From CAZUSC01 sp964622915 (GTDB lineage Bacteria > Patescibacteriota > Andersenbacteria > UBA10190), in contig CAZUSC010000041.1 of assembly GCA_964622915.1 (NCBI GenBank), forward strand, positions 1 to 18,134: DNA of 18,134 bases, given 5' to 3'. The notes below the pieces were generated by a model that had not been told where the DNA came from, searched no databases, and was given only the letters and a program-made list of their open reading frames with translations. Shown here one piece after another: positions 6,510-13,285 of this stretch; position 1 is the first letter of the stretch; the number at the start of each line of letters is the position of its first letter. The position numbers and the translations under genes were made by a program.

Positions 6510-9338
6510 ATGGCTAACGAGATCGTTATCAAAGGTGCTCGCGTGCACAATTTACAAAACATCACGTTGAAAATTCCGCGCGATCAATTGGTCGTTATTA
6601 CGGGTCTGTCTGGCTCCGGCAAGTCTTCGCTCGCCTTTGATACATTATACGCCGAGGGACAGCGGCGCTACGTCGAGTCGCTCTCCGCCTACGCCCGGCA
6701 GTTTTTGGGTTTAATGGACAAGCCTGACGTTGATCAAATTGACGGACTGTCACCAGCAATTTCAATTGACCAAAAATCAACTACTAGAAATCCCCGTTCG
6801 ACCGTTGGCACCGTTACGGAAATTTATGATTATTTGCGTTTGTTGTTTGCGCGCACCGGCGCCGCCCACTGTCCGCAATGCGGACGAACAATCGAGCGGC
6901 AGACGATCAAGCAGATGGCCGAGCAGGTCTGGCGGCTGCCGAAGAATTCGCGGCTGCTCATCATGGCGCCCCTCGTCCGCGATCGCAAAGGCGAGCATCG
7001 TCAGGCCATGCGTGACGCGCGGGCTAAGGGGTATGCTAGGGTCAGAGTAGACGGGACAGTGTATTCGATTGAAGAAGCTGAAACAGTAAACCTGGATCGA
7101 CAAAAGCGGCATACTATTGAAGTAGTTGTTGATCGGTATTTTTTAGACGGTAAGCCCGATAAGCCGCGGCTGCACGATTCCTTAGAGACAGCCACCACGG
7201 TTGGAGACGGACTAGTTGTTGTCCAAAACGCGGAGACGGGCGAGGAGTGGCTGTTCTCGGAAGAATTTTCTTGCCCAGACTGTGGCATTAACATTCCGGC
7301 GCTGGAGCCGCGCGATTTTTCCTTTAACTCACCGCATGGTGCCTGCCCGGACTGTACTGGTTTAGGTACCAAGCAAGAAATCGATCCGGACCTGGTAATT
7401 CCTAATAAAAAATTAAGCATCGGCGAGGGAGCAATTAAGCCGTGGAGTAAGTCCGGACGCAGCCGCTGGTATGACCGGCTGCTGGCCGCCTTGGCGGGCA
7501 GCCGGCGGTTTTCCCTTAATCGGCCGGTCCAAGAATTAAATAGTGAGCAGCTCAAAGATATTCTATATGGGGAGGACATCTCCATCACGGTGCACACCAG
7601 CCGCGGCATGTGGTCGACCAAATATGAAGGCGTCATTCCGCAACTAATGCGACGCTATAAAGAAACTGATTCTGATCACACCCGAAGCGAGATAGAACAA
7701 TTCATGGTAGAGAAACCCTGTCCAACCTGCGGTGGCAAGCGGTTAAAACCGGCTCCTTTGGCAGTAGCAGTCAGCGGCCAGAATATTCACCAAGTGGTCA
7801 CCCTCGCGATCGATCAGTCGTTAGAATTTTTCCAAGCGCTCCAGCAAGGCAAAGAGGCCAGTTTTTCCAAGCAGCAACAGACTATTGCCAAGCAAATCTT
7901 AAAAGAAATTATTGCGCGGCTAACTTTTTTACGCGATGTCGGATTAAGCTATTTAACTTTAGATCGCCGGGCCGGTACCTTGGCGGGGGGAGAAGCCCAG
8001 CGTATTCGCCTGGCCACCCAGATTGGTTCAGGCCTGGTAGGTGTTTTGTATATTTTGGATGAACCGTCGGTCGGTCTGCATCAGCGGGATAATGCCAAGT
8101 TAATCAAAACATTGCAGAATCTACGGGACCTAGGTAATTCGGTAATCGTCGTCGAGCACGATGAGGAAACCATCCGCTCGGCTGATCAGGTGATTGACAT
8201 CGGACCGGGTGCCGGCGAGCATGGCGGCAAGGTAATCTTCCAGGGCACCCCCAAGCAGCTCGAGCGCAGTGCGACGCTCACCGGTAAATATTTAGCCAAA
8301 AAGCTCAAGATTGCGCCGCCCAAAAAATATCGCTCTGGCAATGGCAAGAAGCTCACCATTATGAAAGCCAGTGAACATAATCTAAAAGACATCACGGTCG
8401 ATGTGCCTTTGGGCAAGTTAGTTTGTGTTACCGGTGTCTCCGGCTCGGGCAAATCGACTTTGATTAACGATATTTTATCCCGCGTATTAGCGCGCCATTT
8501 CCATCGGGCTAAAACCCACCCCGGCGCTTATAAAGATATTAAAGGTCTGCAGTATCTGGACAAAGTTATTACTATTGATCAGTCACCGATCGGCCGGACG
8601 CCCCGCAGTAACCCCGCCACGTATACAGGCTTGTTCACTCCTATTCGCGATTTGTTTTCTTCAACTGAAGAGGCACGTACCCGGGGATATAAGGCCGGTC
8701 GTTTTTCTTTCAATGTTAAAGGCGGGCGTTGCGAGAGTTGCCAGGGTGATGGCGTACTGAAGATTGAAATGCATTTCTTACCGGATGTTTATGTGCAGTG
8801 CGATGAATGTCATGGCCAGCGTTACAACTCGGCGGCTCTGGAAATAGAATATAAAGGCGTCAATATTGCCACGGTATTGGACATGACGGTGGAGCATGCA
8901 CTAAGTTTCTTCCATGCCATTCCCGCCATCCGTGACAAATTACAGACTTTGCACGATGTCGGACTGGGGTATATTCATTTAGGCCAGCCCGCCACCACAC
9001 TGTCGGGCGGAGAAGCCCAGCGCATTAAATTGGCTACCGAATTATCACGACGAGCAACTGGCAAAACATTATACATTCTAGACGAGCCGACGACGGGTCT
9101 GCATTTTGATGACGTCAATCGCTTGCTGGCTGTGTTGCAAAAGCTGGTTGATAAAGGGAATTCCGTACTAATTATTGAGCATAACTTAGACGTTATTAAG
9201 TCAGCCGATTATTTGATCGATATGGGTCCGGACGGCGGCGATGCCGGCGGGCAGCTAGTAGCGGTAGGCACTCCGCGTGAAGTTGCCAAAGTGAAGCAAA
9301 GCTATACGGGTCAGTATTTACGGAAAATCCTGCATTAG
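6510..9338 (+). CDS. uvrA: UvrABC excinuclease subunit A (UvrA ATPase)
   Basis: A 942-residue UvrA of normal length. The dimer scans DNA for bulky lesions, loads UvrB, and is driven by two ABC ATPase modules. It shows Walker A GLSGSGKSS (K38) and GVSGSGKST (K648), and ABC signatures near 491-499 and in the C-terminal half (LSGGEAQRI). Walker B segments are LYILDEPSVGLH and LYILDEPTTGLH. Zinc modules have C255/C258/C279/C282 and C741/C744/C764/C767; an extra CPQC pair lies near residue 119. The first signature reads LAGGEAQRI instead of LSGGEAQRI. No Shine-Dalgarno site precedes the ATG, which follows a heptamer hairpin. It is divergent from uvrC, so the two partners are adjacent but use separate promoters; no uvrB is in the window. 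Confidence 0.98.
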   Translation: MANEIVIKGARVHNLQNITLKIPRDQLVVITGLSGSGKSSLAFDTLYAEGQRRYVESLSAYARQFLGLMDKPDVDQIDGLSPAISIDQKSTTRNPRSTVGTVTEIYDYLRLLFARTGAAHCPQCGRTIERQTIKQMAEQVWRLPKNSRLLIMAPLVRDRKGEHRQAMRDARAKGYARVRVDGTVYSIEEAETVNLDRQKRHTIEVVVDRYFLDGKPDKPRLHDSLETATTVGDGLVVVQNAETGEEWLFSEEFSCPDCGINIPALEPRDFSFNSPHGACPDCTGLGTKQEIDPDLVIPNKKLSIGEGAIKPWSKSGRSRWYDRLLAALAGSRRFSLNRPVQELNSEQLKDILYGEDISITVHTSRGMWSTKYEGVIPQLMRRYKETDSDHTRSEIEQFMVEKPCPTCGGKRLKPAPLAVAVSGQNIHQVVTLAIDQSLEFFQALQQGKEASFSKQQQTIAKQILKEIIARLTFLRDVGLSYLTLDRRAGTLAGGEAQRIRLATQIGSGLVGVLYILDEPSVGLHQRDNAKLIKTLQNLRDLGNSVIVVEHDEETIRSADQVIDIGPGAGEHGGKVIFQGTPKQLERSATLTGKYLAKKLKIAPPKKYRSGNGKKLTIMKASEHNLKDITVDVPLGKLVCVTGVSGSGKSTLINDILSRVLARHFHRAKTHPGAYKDIKGLQYLDKVITIDQSPIGRTPRSNPATYTGLFTPIRDLFSSTEEARTRGYKAGRFSFNVKGGRCESCQGDGVLKIEMHFLPDVYVQCDECHGQRYNSAALEIEYKGVNIATVLDMTVEHALSFFHAIPAIRDKLQTLHDVGLGYIHLGQPATTLSGGEAQRIKLATELSRRATGKTLYILDEPTTGLHFDDVNRLLAVLQKLVDKGNSVLIIEHNLDVIKSADYLIDMGPDGGDAGGQLVAVGTPREVAKVKQSYTGQYLRKILH

Positions 9339-9345
9339 TCTCTTT

Positions 9346-9372
9346 GGCTCAGACGGTCGTTTGAGCCGTTTT
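9346..9372 (+). terminator. Terminator after uvrA
   Basis: GGCTCA (9346-9351) pairs with TGAGCC (9362-9367) over a 10-base loop and is followed by GTTTTG. It starts 8 bases after the uvrA stop. The T tract is short. Confidence 0.55.
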
Positions 9373-9382
9373 GCAAACTAAG

Positions 9383-9410
9383 TTGACAATTTAGACAATA
9401 ATGATATACT
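9383..9410 (+). promoter_or_regulatory. Strong sigma70-type promoter of the orphan gene cassette
   Basis: TTGACA (9383-9388), 16 bases, TATACT (9405-9410), with an extended -10 TG at 9402-9403. It is the best promoter in the window. It predicts a leader of nearly 90 bases before the start at 9505. Confidence 0.7.
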
Positions 9411-9427
9411 AGGGAATGTTCTTTCCA

Positions 9428-9508
9428 ATGGAAGTGGAAAAGGAAGACTCTCAACAAAGGTCTTGGAGATCGATGCTGAATAGGCCACTGATGAGGATTG
9501 TAAGATGA
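9428..9508 (+). CDS. Possible 26-codon leader ORF overlapping the orphan gene
   Basis: An ATG at 9428 opens a 26-codon frame that ends in TGA at 9506-9508, overlapping the ATG of the next gene (9505-9507) as ATGA. The peptide is very polar: acidic at its start (MEVEKED) and arginine-rich at its end (PLMRIVR). It lies wholly within the predicted leader downstream of the strong promoter. It could be a translated leader coupled to the downstream gene, or a chance frame. AGGGA at 9411-9415 is a possible but distant ribosome site. Confidence 0.3.
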   Translation: MEVEKEDSQQRSWRSMLNRPLMRIVR

Positions 9509-10020
9509 CCGTGACTTTGAATCCTTCCTGCCATGCTCAACTGTTGCTGGGCATCCAAAACGACATGGATGCCATTCTTGGATCCGGCGTGGTCACAGCC
9601 GTCCGGCTTTTCAGCCGCGATAGCGTGGCAAGCATCCAAGAGATGCTCGATGTTAAGAAGACGTTCGCGACCCTTGTCCGCAGCTCTACTTACGGGAAAG
9701 GGTTACTCCAACACCTGCCTTCACGCATTGCTTACCAGGCCATTGAGGAAGCCGTTGGGCAAGCACAGGCAACGATTGAGAAACTCAATTTTGGACCACA
9801 AATGCGACCGGTTCTTGAGGGTATCACATACTGGCGAATCATCGAGAATCAAGTCGGCGGCCCTCATCATATCGGAAAACTTCTTACCCGAGTCATGGAA
9901 GACATTGACGGTGAGTACAGCGATAACGGTATGAACCCATTACCGCGAACTGTCGAGGTGATTCCGCTCGGCCTGCTCTACGACGAGCCGGGCGTCATGG
10001 CCGTTCTACTCCTTGAGTAA
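9505..10020 (+). CDS. Orphan protein of unknown function
   Basis: A 171-residue predicted cytosolic protein I do not recognise. It has no signal peptide or membrane segment and appears mostly helical in the N-terminal two thirds (IQEMLDVKKTFATLVRSS, IAYQAIEEAVGQAQATIEKL). The C-terminus is hydrophobic, strand-like and acidic (VEVIPLGLLYDEPGVMAVLLLE). No catalytic motif stands out. A GAGG (9493-9496) 8 bases before the ATG is one of the few Shine-Dalgarno-like sites here. Its leucine codons are mostly CTN with very few TTA, unlike its TTA-rich neighbours, suggesting transfer or different expression. It forms a single-gene cassette between its own strong promoter and strong terminator. Confidence 0.8.
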   Translation: MTVTLNPSCHAQLLLGIQNDMDAILGSGVVTAVRLFSRDSVASIQEMLDVKKTFATLVRSSTYGKGLLQHLPSRIAYQAIEEAVGQAQATIEKLNFGPQMRPVLEGITYWRIIENQVGGPHHIGKLLTRVMEDIDGEYSDNGMNPLPRTVEVIPLGLLYDEPGVMAVLLLE

Positions 10021-10026
10021 AGCTTC

Positions 10027-10068
10027 CCCCGTTGCGAACCCGCAAGGTTCCGGCGGGGTTCTTTTTTT
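10027..10068 (+). terminator. Strong rho-independent terminator of the orphan gene
   Basis: A two-part stem of CCCCG (10027-10031)/CGGGG (10054-10058) and GAACC (10036-10040)/GGTTC (10046-10050) is followed by TTC and a run of seven T. It starts 6 bases after the stop codon. Confidence 0.85.
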
Positions 10069-10094
10069 GAGCTTGGATTTCTACGGGGTACACT
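10067..10094 (+). promoter_or_regulatory. Candidate leaderless promoter of the GT39 gene
   Basis: TTGAGC (10067-10072), 16 bases, TACACT (10089-10094). The -10 ends 6 bases before the GTG at 10101, so transcription would start at about the start codon. The -35 overlaps the end of the preceding terminator T tract. Confidence 0.4.
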
Positions 10095-10100
10095 TAAAAA

Positions 10101-11813
10101 GTGAATAAAAAGACTATGGCAATTTGGCTGGCGGTTTTAGGAGTCATTATCGTGGCGGCTGGTTTTCGCTTATATAACATTCAACAATACCCGCCCGGTC
10201 TTTTTCCGGATCAAGCCGCCAATGGTGAGGATGCTTTGCTGATTTTAGACGGTGACGTCCGGCCGTTTTATGCCCGGGGCAATGGCCGGGAAGGACTATT
10301 TTTTATGTTGCAGGCCGTCTTCATAAAAGCGTTCGGCATCGGAGTGTGGCCGATGTTTGCCGCTTCCGCCCTAGTGGGAATTTTAACGGTGCTAGCCACT
10401 TACTTTGCCACGCGTGTCTGGTTTGGCCGGCTGGCGGGACTTGGCGCCGCTTTATTTTTGGCGACCAGCCATTGGCACGTAACGTTATCGCGTACTGGTT
10501 TTCGGGCGATAATGATTCCTTTGTTTGTGGCCGCCTTTACGGCGTTTGTTGGTTACACGATTGAATCAGTCAAAAGACAACGTCGGGTTTCTTCTTATAT
10601 CTTTGCTGCCTTAGCCGGCGCGGCTTTCATGGGCGGTTTTTATACTTACATTGCTTATCGAGTGATGGTCGGCGTGGTGTTAGGTATTATTTTTTTACTT
10701 CTCCTCGCCGCCTTGCATCCGCAAATTGGGTTTCCCCATTTCCGCCGCTACGGCCGGCAAGCTGCCGTCGCTGTCATTGCTGGCTTGCTAGTATTTATGC
10801 CTTTGGGATTGTTTTTTATTAATAACCCGGAGGCCTTTATCGGCCGCGCGGGGCAAGTGTCAGTTTTTAGTCCGGATCTTCAGCGCCAATATGGCGGAGG
10901 AACGCTGTGGGGCACTATCCTTTATTCTACCCGCTACACTTTATTATCTTTCTTTGCTGGGCAGGGAGATCTTAATTGGCGTCATAGTGTGGCCGGCTAT
11001 CCGCTGCTAAATCCCTTAGTCGGGCTGCTGTTTTTGCTGGGCCTGGCTTGGGCAATTAATGGGACGGTGACTGTTGCGATGAATATTATTCGCGGGCAAG
11101 AAGTACACGTTGGAATGATTTATCCTTACCTGTTGCTGGTATTAGCCGGAATGCTGCTGCCTATTATATCGACCGCTGAAGGGATTCCTCACGGCTTGCG
11201 CTCGGTTGGTCTTATTGTGCCGATATTTATGCTGGCCGGTACAAGCGGAGCAGTAATAATACATTGGCTGCAAAAACGCAGCTGGCCAATGCCTCTCACG
11301 CAAACAATACTTGGGCTCCTGGCCGGAATAGTGATTCTGACTAGCCTATATGATGCCGCTTTGTACTTTTATGTGGCTGCCAATGATAGCCAGGCGGCTT
11401 ACGAATATCGAGGGGATCTAACGGAAGTAGCCTCCTATATCAACGAATACGCTGCCCAGCACCCCGACAGCCCGCGTCCTTCCTTGGTGCTTGATAAATT
11501 TTCTGTCCAAACAGTGCACTACTTAGCCAGTGTTGCTGCCCATGATTATTTGGATCACCCCGATGAAGCCCAGCACAAATATACTTTAGTGGAGCCGGCG
11601 CTGAGCGAGGCAGTAGCCTTAACTCCGAAGGACATTATTATTTTCACGCAATCGACCATCGTGGACGCTGATCGTTATGCGGCAACTCACGCGAAGTCGA
11701 TTGAACTGGTGGTGTCACGGCGTAATCGTTTTGGCCAGGAAGTGCTGCGAGTTTATCGGGGGAAAGGACGCAACGAAGAGCCAGCGGCGGAGGAAGCTAG
11801 TTTGGACGCGTAA
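10101..11813 (+). CDS. GT39-type membrane glycosyltransferase (GT-C fold)
   Basis: A 570-residue polytopic membrane protein with about 10 hydrophobic helices in the first 430 residues and a soluble C-terminal domain of about 140 residues. Family traits are an acidic residue in the first extracytoplasmic loop (YPPGLFPDQAANGEDAL, about 31-47), a GREGLFFML helix start, and LSRTGFRAIMIPLF. These fit dolichyl/undecaprenyl-phosphate-sugar-dependent GT-C enzymes (GT39, PMT/ArnT-like), which move a sugar from a lipid carrier to a surface acceptor. Donor and acceptor cannot be read from the sequence. The GTG start is supported by a -10-like box 6 bases upstream; an ATG five codons later is the alternative. 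The next gene begins 21 bases downstream, so they are probably co-transcribed. Confidence 0.8.
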   Translation: MNKKTMAIWLAVLGVIIVAAGFRLYNIQQYPPGLFPDQAANGEDALLILDGDVRPFYARGNGREGLFFMLQAVFIKAFGIGVWPMFAASALVGILTVLATYFATRVWFGRLAGLGAALFLATSHWHVTLSRTGFRAIMIPLFVAAFTAFVGYTIESVKRQRRVSSYIFAALAGAAFMGGFYTYIAYRVMVGVVLGIIFLLLLAALHPQIGFPHFRRYGRQAAVAVIAGLLVFMPLGLFFINNPEAFIGRAGQVSVFSPDLQRQYGGGTLWGTILYSTRYTLLSFFAGQGDLNWRHSVAGYPLLNPLVGLLFLLGLAWAINGTVTVAMNIIRGQEVHVGMIYPYLLLVLAGMLLPIISTAEGIPHGLRSVGLIVPIFMLAGTSGAVIIHWLQKRSWPMPLTQTILGLLAGIVILTSLYDAALYFYVAANDSQAAYEYRGDLTEVASYINEYAAQHPDSPRPSLVLDKFSVQTVHYLASVAAHDYLDHPDEAQHKYTLVEPALSEAVALTPKDIIIFTQSTIVDADRYAATHAKSIELVVSRRNRFGQEVLRVYRGKGRNEEPAAEEASLDA

Positions 11814-11834
11814 CTATAAAGAGTAAGGGGGAAG

Positions 11835-12794
11835 ATGTTAGAGCAAGCAATTTACAATACAATCAGATACTTTGACCTGCTGGACTTACCGCTAACAGTG
11901 GTACAAGTCTGGCAATATTTATTAGTCGATGAGAGCGAATCCAATTTACGCTGGGAAGGGCACGCTCGGTATAGTTTGGCCGAAGTACGGGCTACTTTGC
12001 AGACTTCGCCTTGGCTGGCGCAGCGCTTGGAAAGCAAATGGGGTTATTACGTCTTGGCCGGCCGCCAGCCGCTCGTTCGCCGGCGCCTCACCCGGCATGC
12101 TTTGGCCCAAGATAAATGGAAATTGCTGGTTACTGCCGCCCGCTGGCTGGCGGCCGTGCCATTTGTGCGGGCGCTGGCTGGGTCCGGTTCCTTAGCCTTA
12201 GACAACGCACGTCCCAGCAGTGATTTGGATTTACTAATTATTGTCCATCCCCACCGCATCTGGACGGCCCGCCTAGGTTTGCTGGTGGTATCTCAACTAT
12301 TAGGGCGACGGCGCAAATATTGGAATCGCGAGGCGCCGGACAAGCTGTGCCTGAACCATTACCTGGCCGACAATCAGTTACTGTTAAGTGTCGATATCCG
12401 CAATGTTTACACGGCGGTGATGTATGCTGTGCTAGTGCCGGTATATAATCCGGGAGGGGTCAAGAACTTTTTGCAACGTAATGATGTCTGGATGCGCCGT
12501 TATGTGATGACGCAAGAATTTCCGGCCGCGGGGCACAACTACACGATTAAATTGCCGGCGGCGCTATCTTTTATCAAGCGGCAGATTGAGGCCATCTTGT
12601 TGGAATTTATCGGAGACGGTTTGGAGTACCTGGCTCGGCGTGTCCAGCTAGGGCTAATTCGCCGGCATTACCACCCGCGACAAGCGGGCCGCGTGGTTGT
12701 ATCGGCGCACGAATTGGCTTTCCACCCCGATACCAAAATGACCGCTATTTTAAGCCGTTTTGGGCAGGATCCGGGACAACAGCCCTTGCTATAA
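11835..12794 (+). CDS. Winged-helix plus nucleotidyltransferase-fold protein
   Basis: A 319-residue protein with a predicted N-terminal winged-helix region (about 1-75, ending in a WGYYVLAGR hairpin) and a central nucleotidyltransferase fold. The NTase signature is GSGS (116-119) followed by SDLDLLII (D130 and D132), the pattern of Pol-beta-type enzymes that transfer nucleotides using two metal-binding aspartates. A third acidic residue may be D187. The C-terminal third is basic and hydrophobic without a clear domain. GGGGGAAG directly before the ATG could serve as a ribosome site. It follows the GT39 gene by 21 bases. The substrate is unknown; it is too long for a MntA-type antitoxin, and no HEPN partner is adjacent. 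Confidence 0.7.
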   Translation: MLEQAIYNTIRYFDLLDLPLTVVQVWQYLLVDESESNLRWEGHARYSLAEVRATLQTSPWLAQRLESKWGYYVLAGRQPLVRRRLTRHALAQDKWKLLVTAARWLAAVPFVRALAGSGSLALDNARPSSDLDLLIIVHPHRIWTARLGLLVVSQLLGRRRKYWNREAPDKLCLNHYLADNQLLLSVDIRNVYTAVMYAVLVPVYNPGGVKNFLQRNDVWMRRYVMTQEFPAAGHNYTIKLPAALSFIKRQIEAILLEFIGDGLEYLARRVQLGLIRRHYHPRQAGRVVVSAHELAFHPDTKMTAILSRFGQDPGQQPLL

Positions 12795-12832
12795 ATTGCC
12801 AAGCCGACGTCGGTAAAACGACCTTGCAATTT
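12793..12832 (+). terminator. Hairpin at the end of the GT39/NTase unit, possible weak terminator
   Basis: AAATTGC (12793-12799), overlapping the stop codon, pairs with GCAATTT (12826-12832). Inside are AAG/CTT and GTCG/CGAC pairs. There is no real T tract, and the right arm touches the CIRCE element. Confidence 0.35.
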
Positions 12833-12857
12833 AGCAATCCTTATCGTAGAGTGCTAA
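12831..12857. promoter_or_regulatory. CIRCE operator (HrcA-binding site) of groESL
   Basis: TTAGCAATC (12831-12839), nine bases, GAGTGCTAA (12849-12857). The classical CIRCE is TTAGCACTC-N9-GAGTGCTAA, so there is one mismatch in the left arm and a perfect right arm. HrcA is the known heat-shock repressor binding this element, so groESL is predicted to be HrcA-controlled. hrcA itself is not in the window. Confidence 0.92.
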
Positions 12858-12870
12858 ATAGAAAGAGAGC

Positions 12871-12899
12871 TTGTTTTTTACGCTGTCCTGGTGTATAAA
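12871..12899 (+). promoter_or_regulatory. Candidate promoter of groESL
   Basis: TTGTTT (12871-12876), 17 bases, TATAAA (12894-12899), just downstream of CIRCE. It gives a leader of about 45 bases. An alternative is TTGCAA (12824-12829), 17 bases, TAGAGT (12847-12852), which would overlap CIRCE directly as in many HrcA targets. Confidence 0.45.
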
Positions 12900-12950
12900 C
12901 AAAAGTTCTCTTCTTTCAATTAAATCTTATTATTAAAAATATTTCAGCGT

Positions 12951-13244
12951 ATGAAGATCAAACCGTTGCATGACAAAGTTGTTATTCGTCCCGCTTCGCC
13001 GGAGGAAGTCACTGCTTCCGGTCTAGTTATTCCGCAAACCGCTTCGGAAGAAAAGCCGATGCAGGGTGAGGTAGTGGCAGTTGGACCAGGCCGCCTGTCT
13101 AAAACAGGAGAGGTGCTGCCCATGAGCGTTAAAAAGGGAGACAAGGTTTTGTTTACCAAATACGCTCCAGACGAAGTAGAAATAGATGGCGAAGATTATT
13201 TGGTGCTGGAAGAAAGCAAAATCTTGGCTGTTGTCGTCGACTAA
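12951..13244 (+). CDS. groES: Co-chaperonin GroES
   Basis: A 97-residue protein of typical GroES length. The heptameric lid closes the GroEL cage during ATP-driven folding. Visible family features are KIKPLHDKVVIRP at the N-terminus, the mobile-loop segment TASGLVIPQTASEEKPMQGEVVAVGPG that docks on GroEL, and KKGDKVLFTKYAPDEVEIDGEDYLVLEESKIL near the end. It is first in the groES-groEL operon behind a CIRCE operator, with groEL 41 bases downstream. No Shine-Dalgarno site is visible before the ATG. The gap to groEL is filled almost completely by a heptamer array. Confidence 0.97.
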   Translation: MKIKPLHDKVVIRPASPEEVTASGLVIPQTASEEKPMQGEVVAVGPGRLSKTGEVLPMSVKKGDKVLFTKYAPDEVEIDGEDYLVLEESKILAVVVD

Positions 13245-13279
13245 CTTACTGGTTACTTATTACTAGTTACTAATTACTA
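13245..13279. repeat. Five 7-bp units filling the groES-groEL gap
   Basis: CTTACTG, GTTACTT, ATTACTA, GTTACTA, ATTACTA in unbroken tandem, starting directly after the groES stop. On the minus strand they read TAGTAAT, TAGTAAC, TAGTAAT, AAGTAAC, CAGTAAG. The last two units end in the same 13 bases (AGTAACCAGTAAG) as the array at 15512-15553. Confidence 0.9.
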
Positions 13280-13285
13280 AAACAT

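Noticed and set aside
7001..7636. 211-codon minus-strand ORF inside uvrA
   Set aside because: It lies wholly antisense to well-conserved uvrA codons and its translation is Ser/Pro/Arg-rich shadow sequence.
11835..12794. Nucleotidyltransferase as part of a MNT/HEPN toxin-antitoxin pair
   Set aside because: The protein is much larger than MNT antitoxins and no HEPN protein is adjacent.
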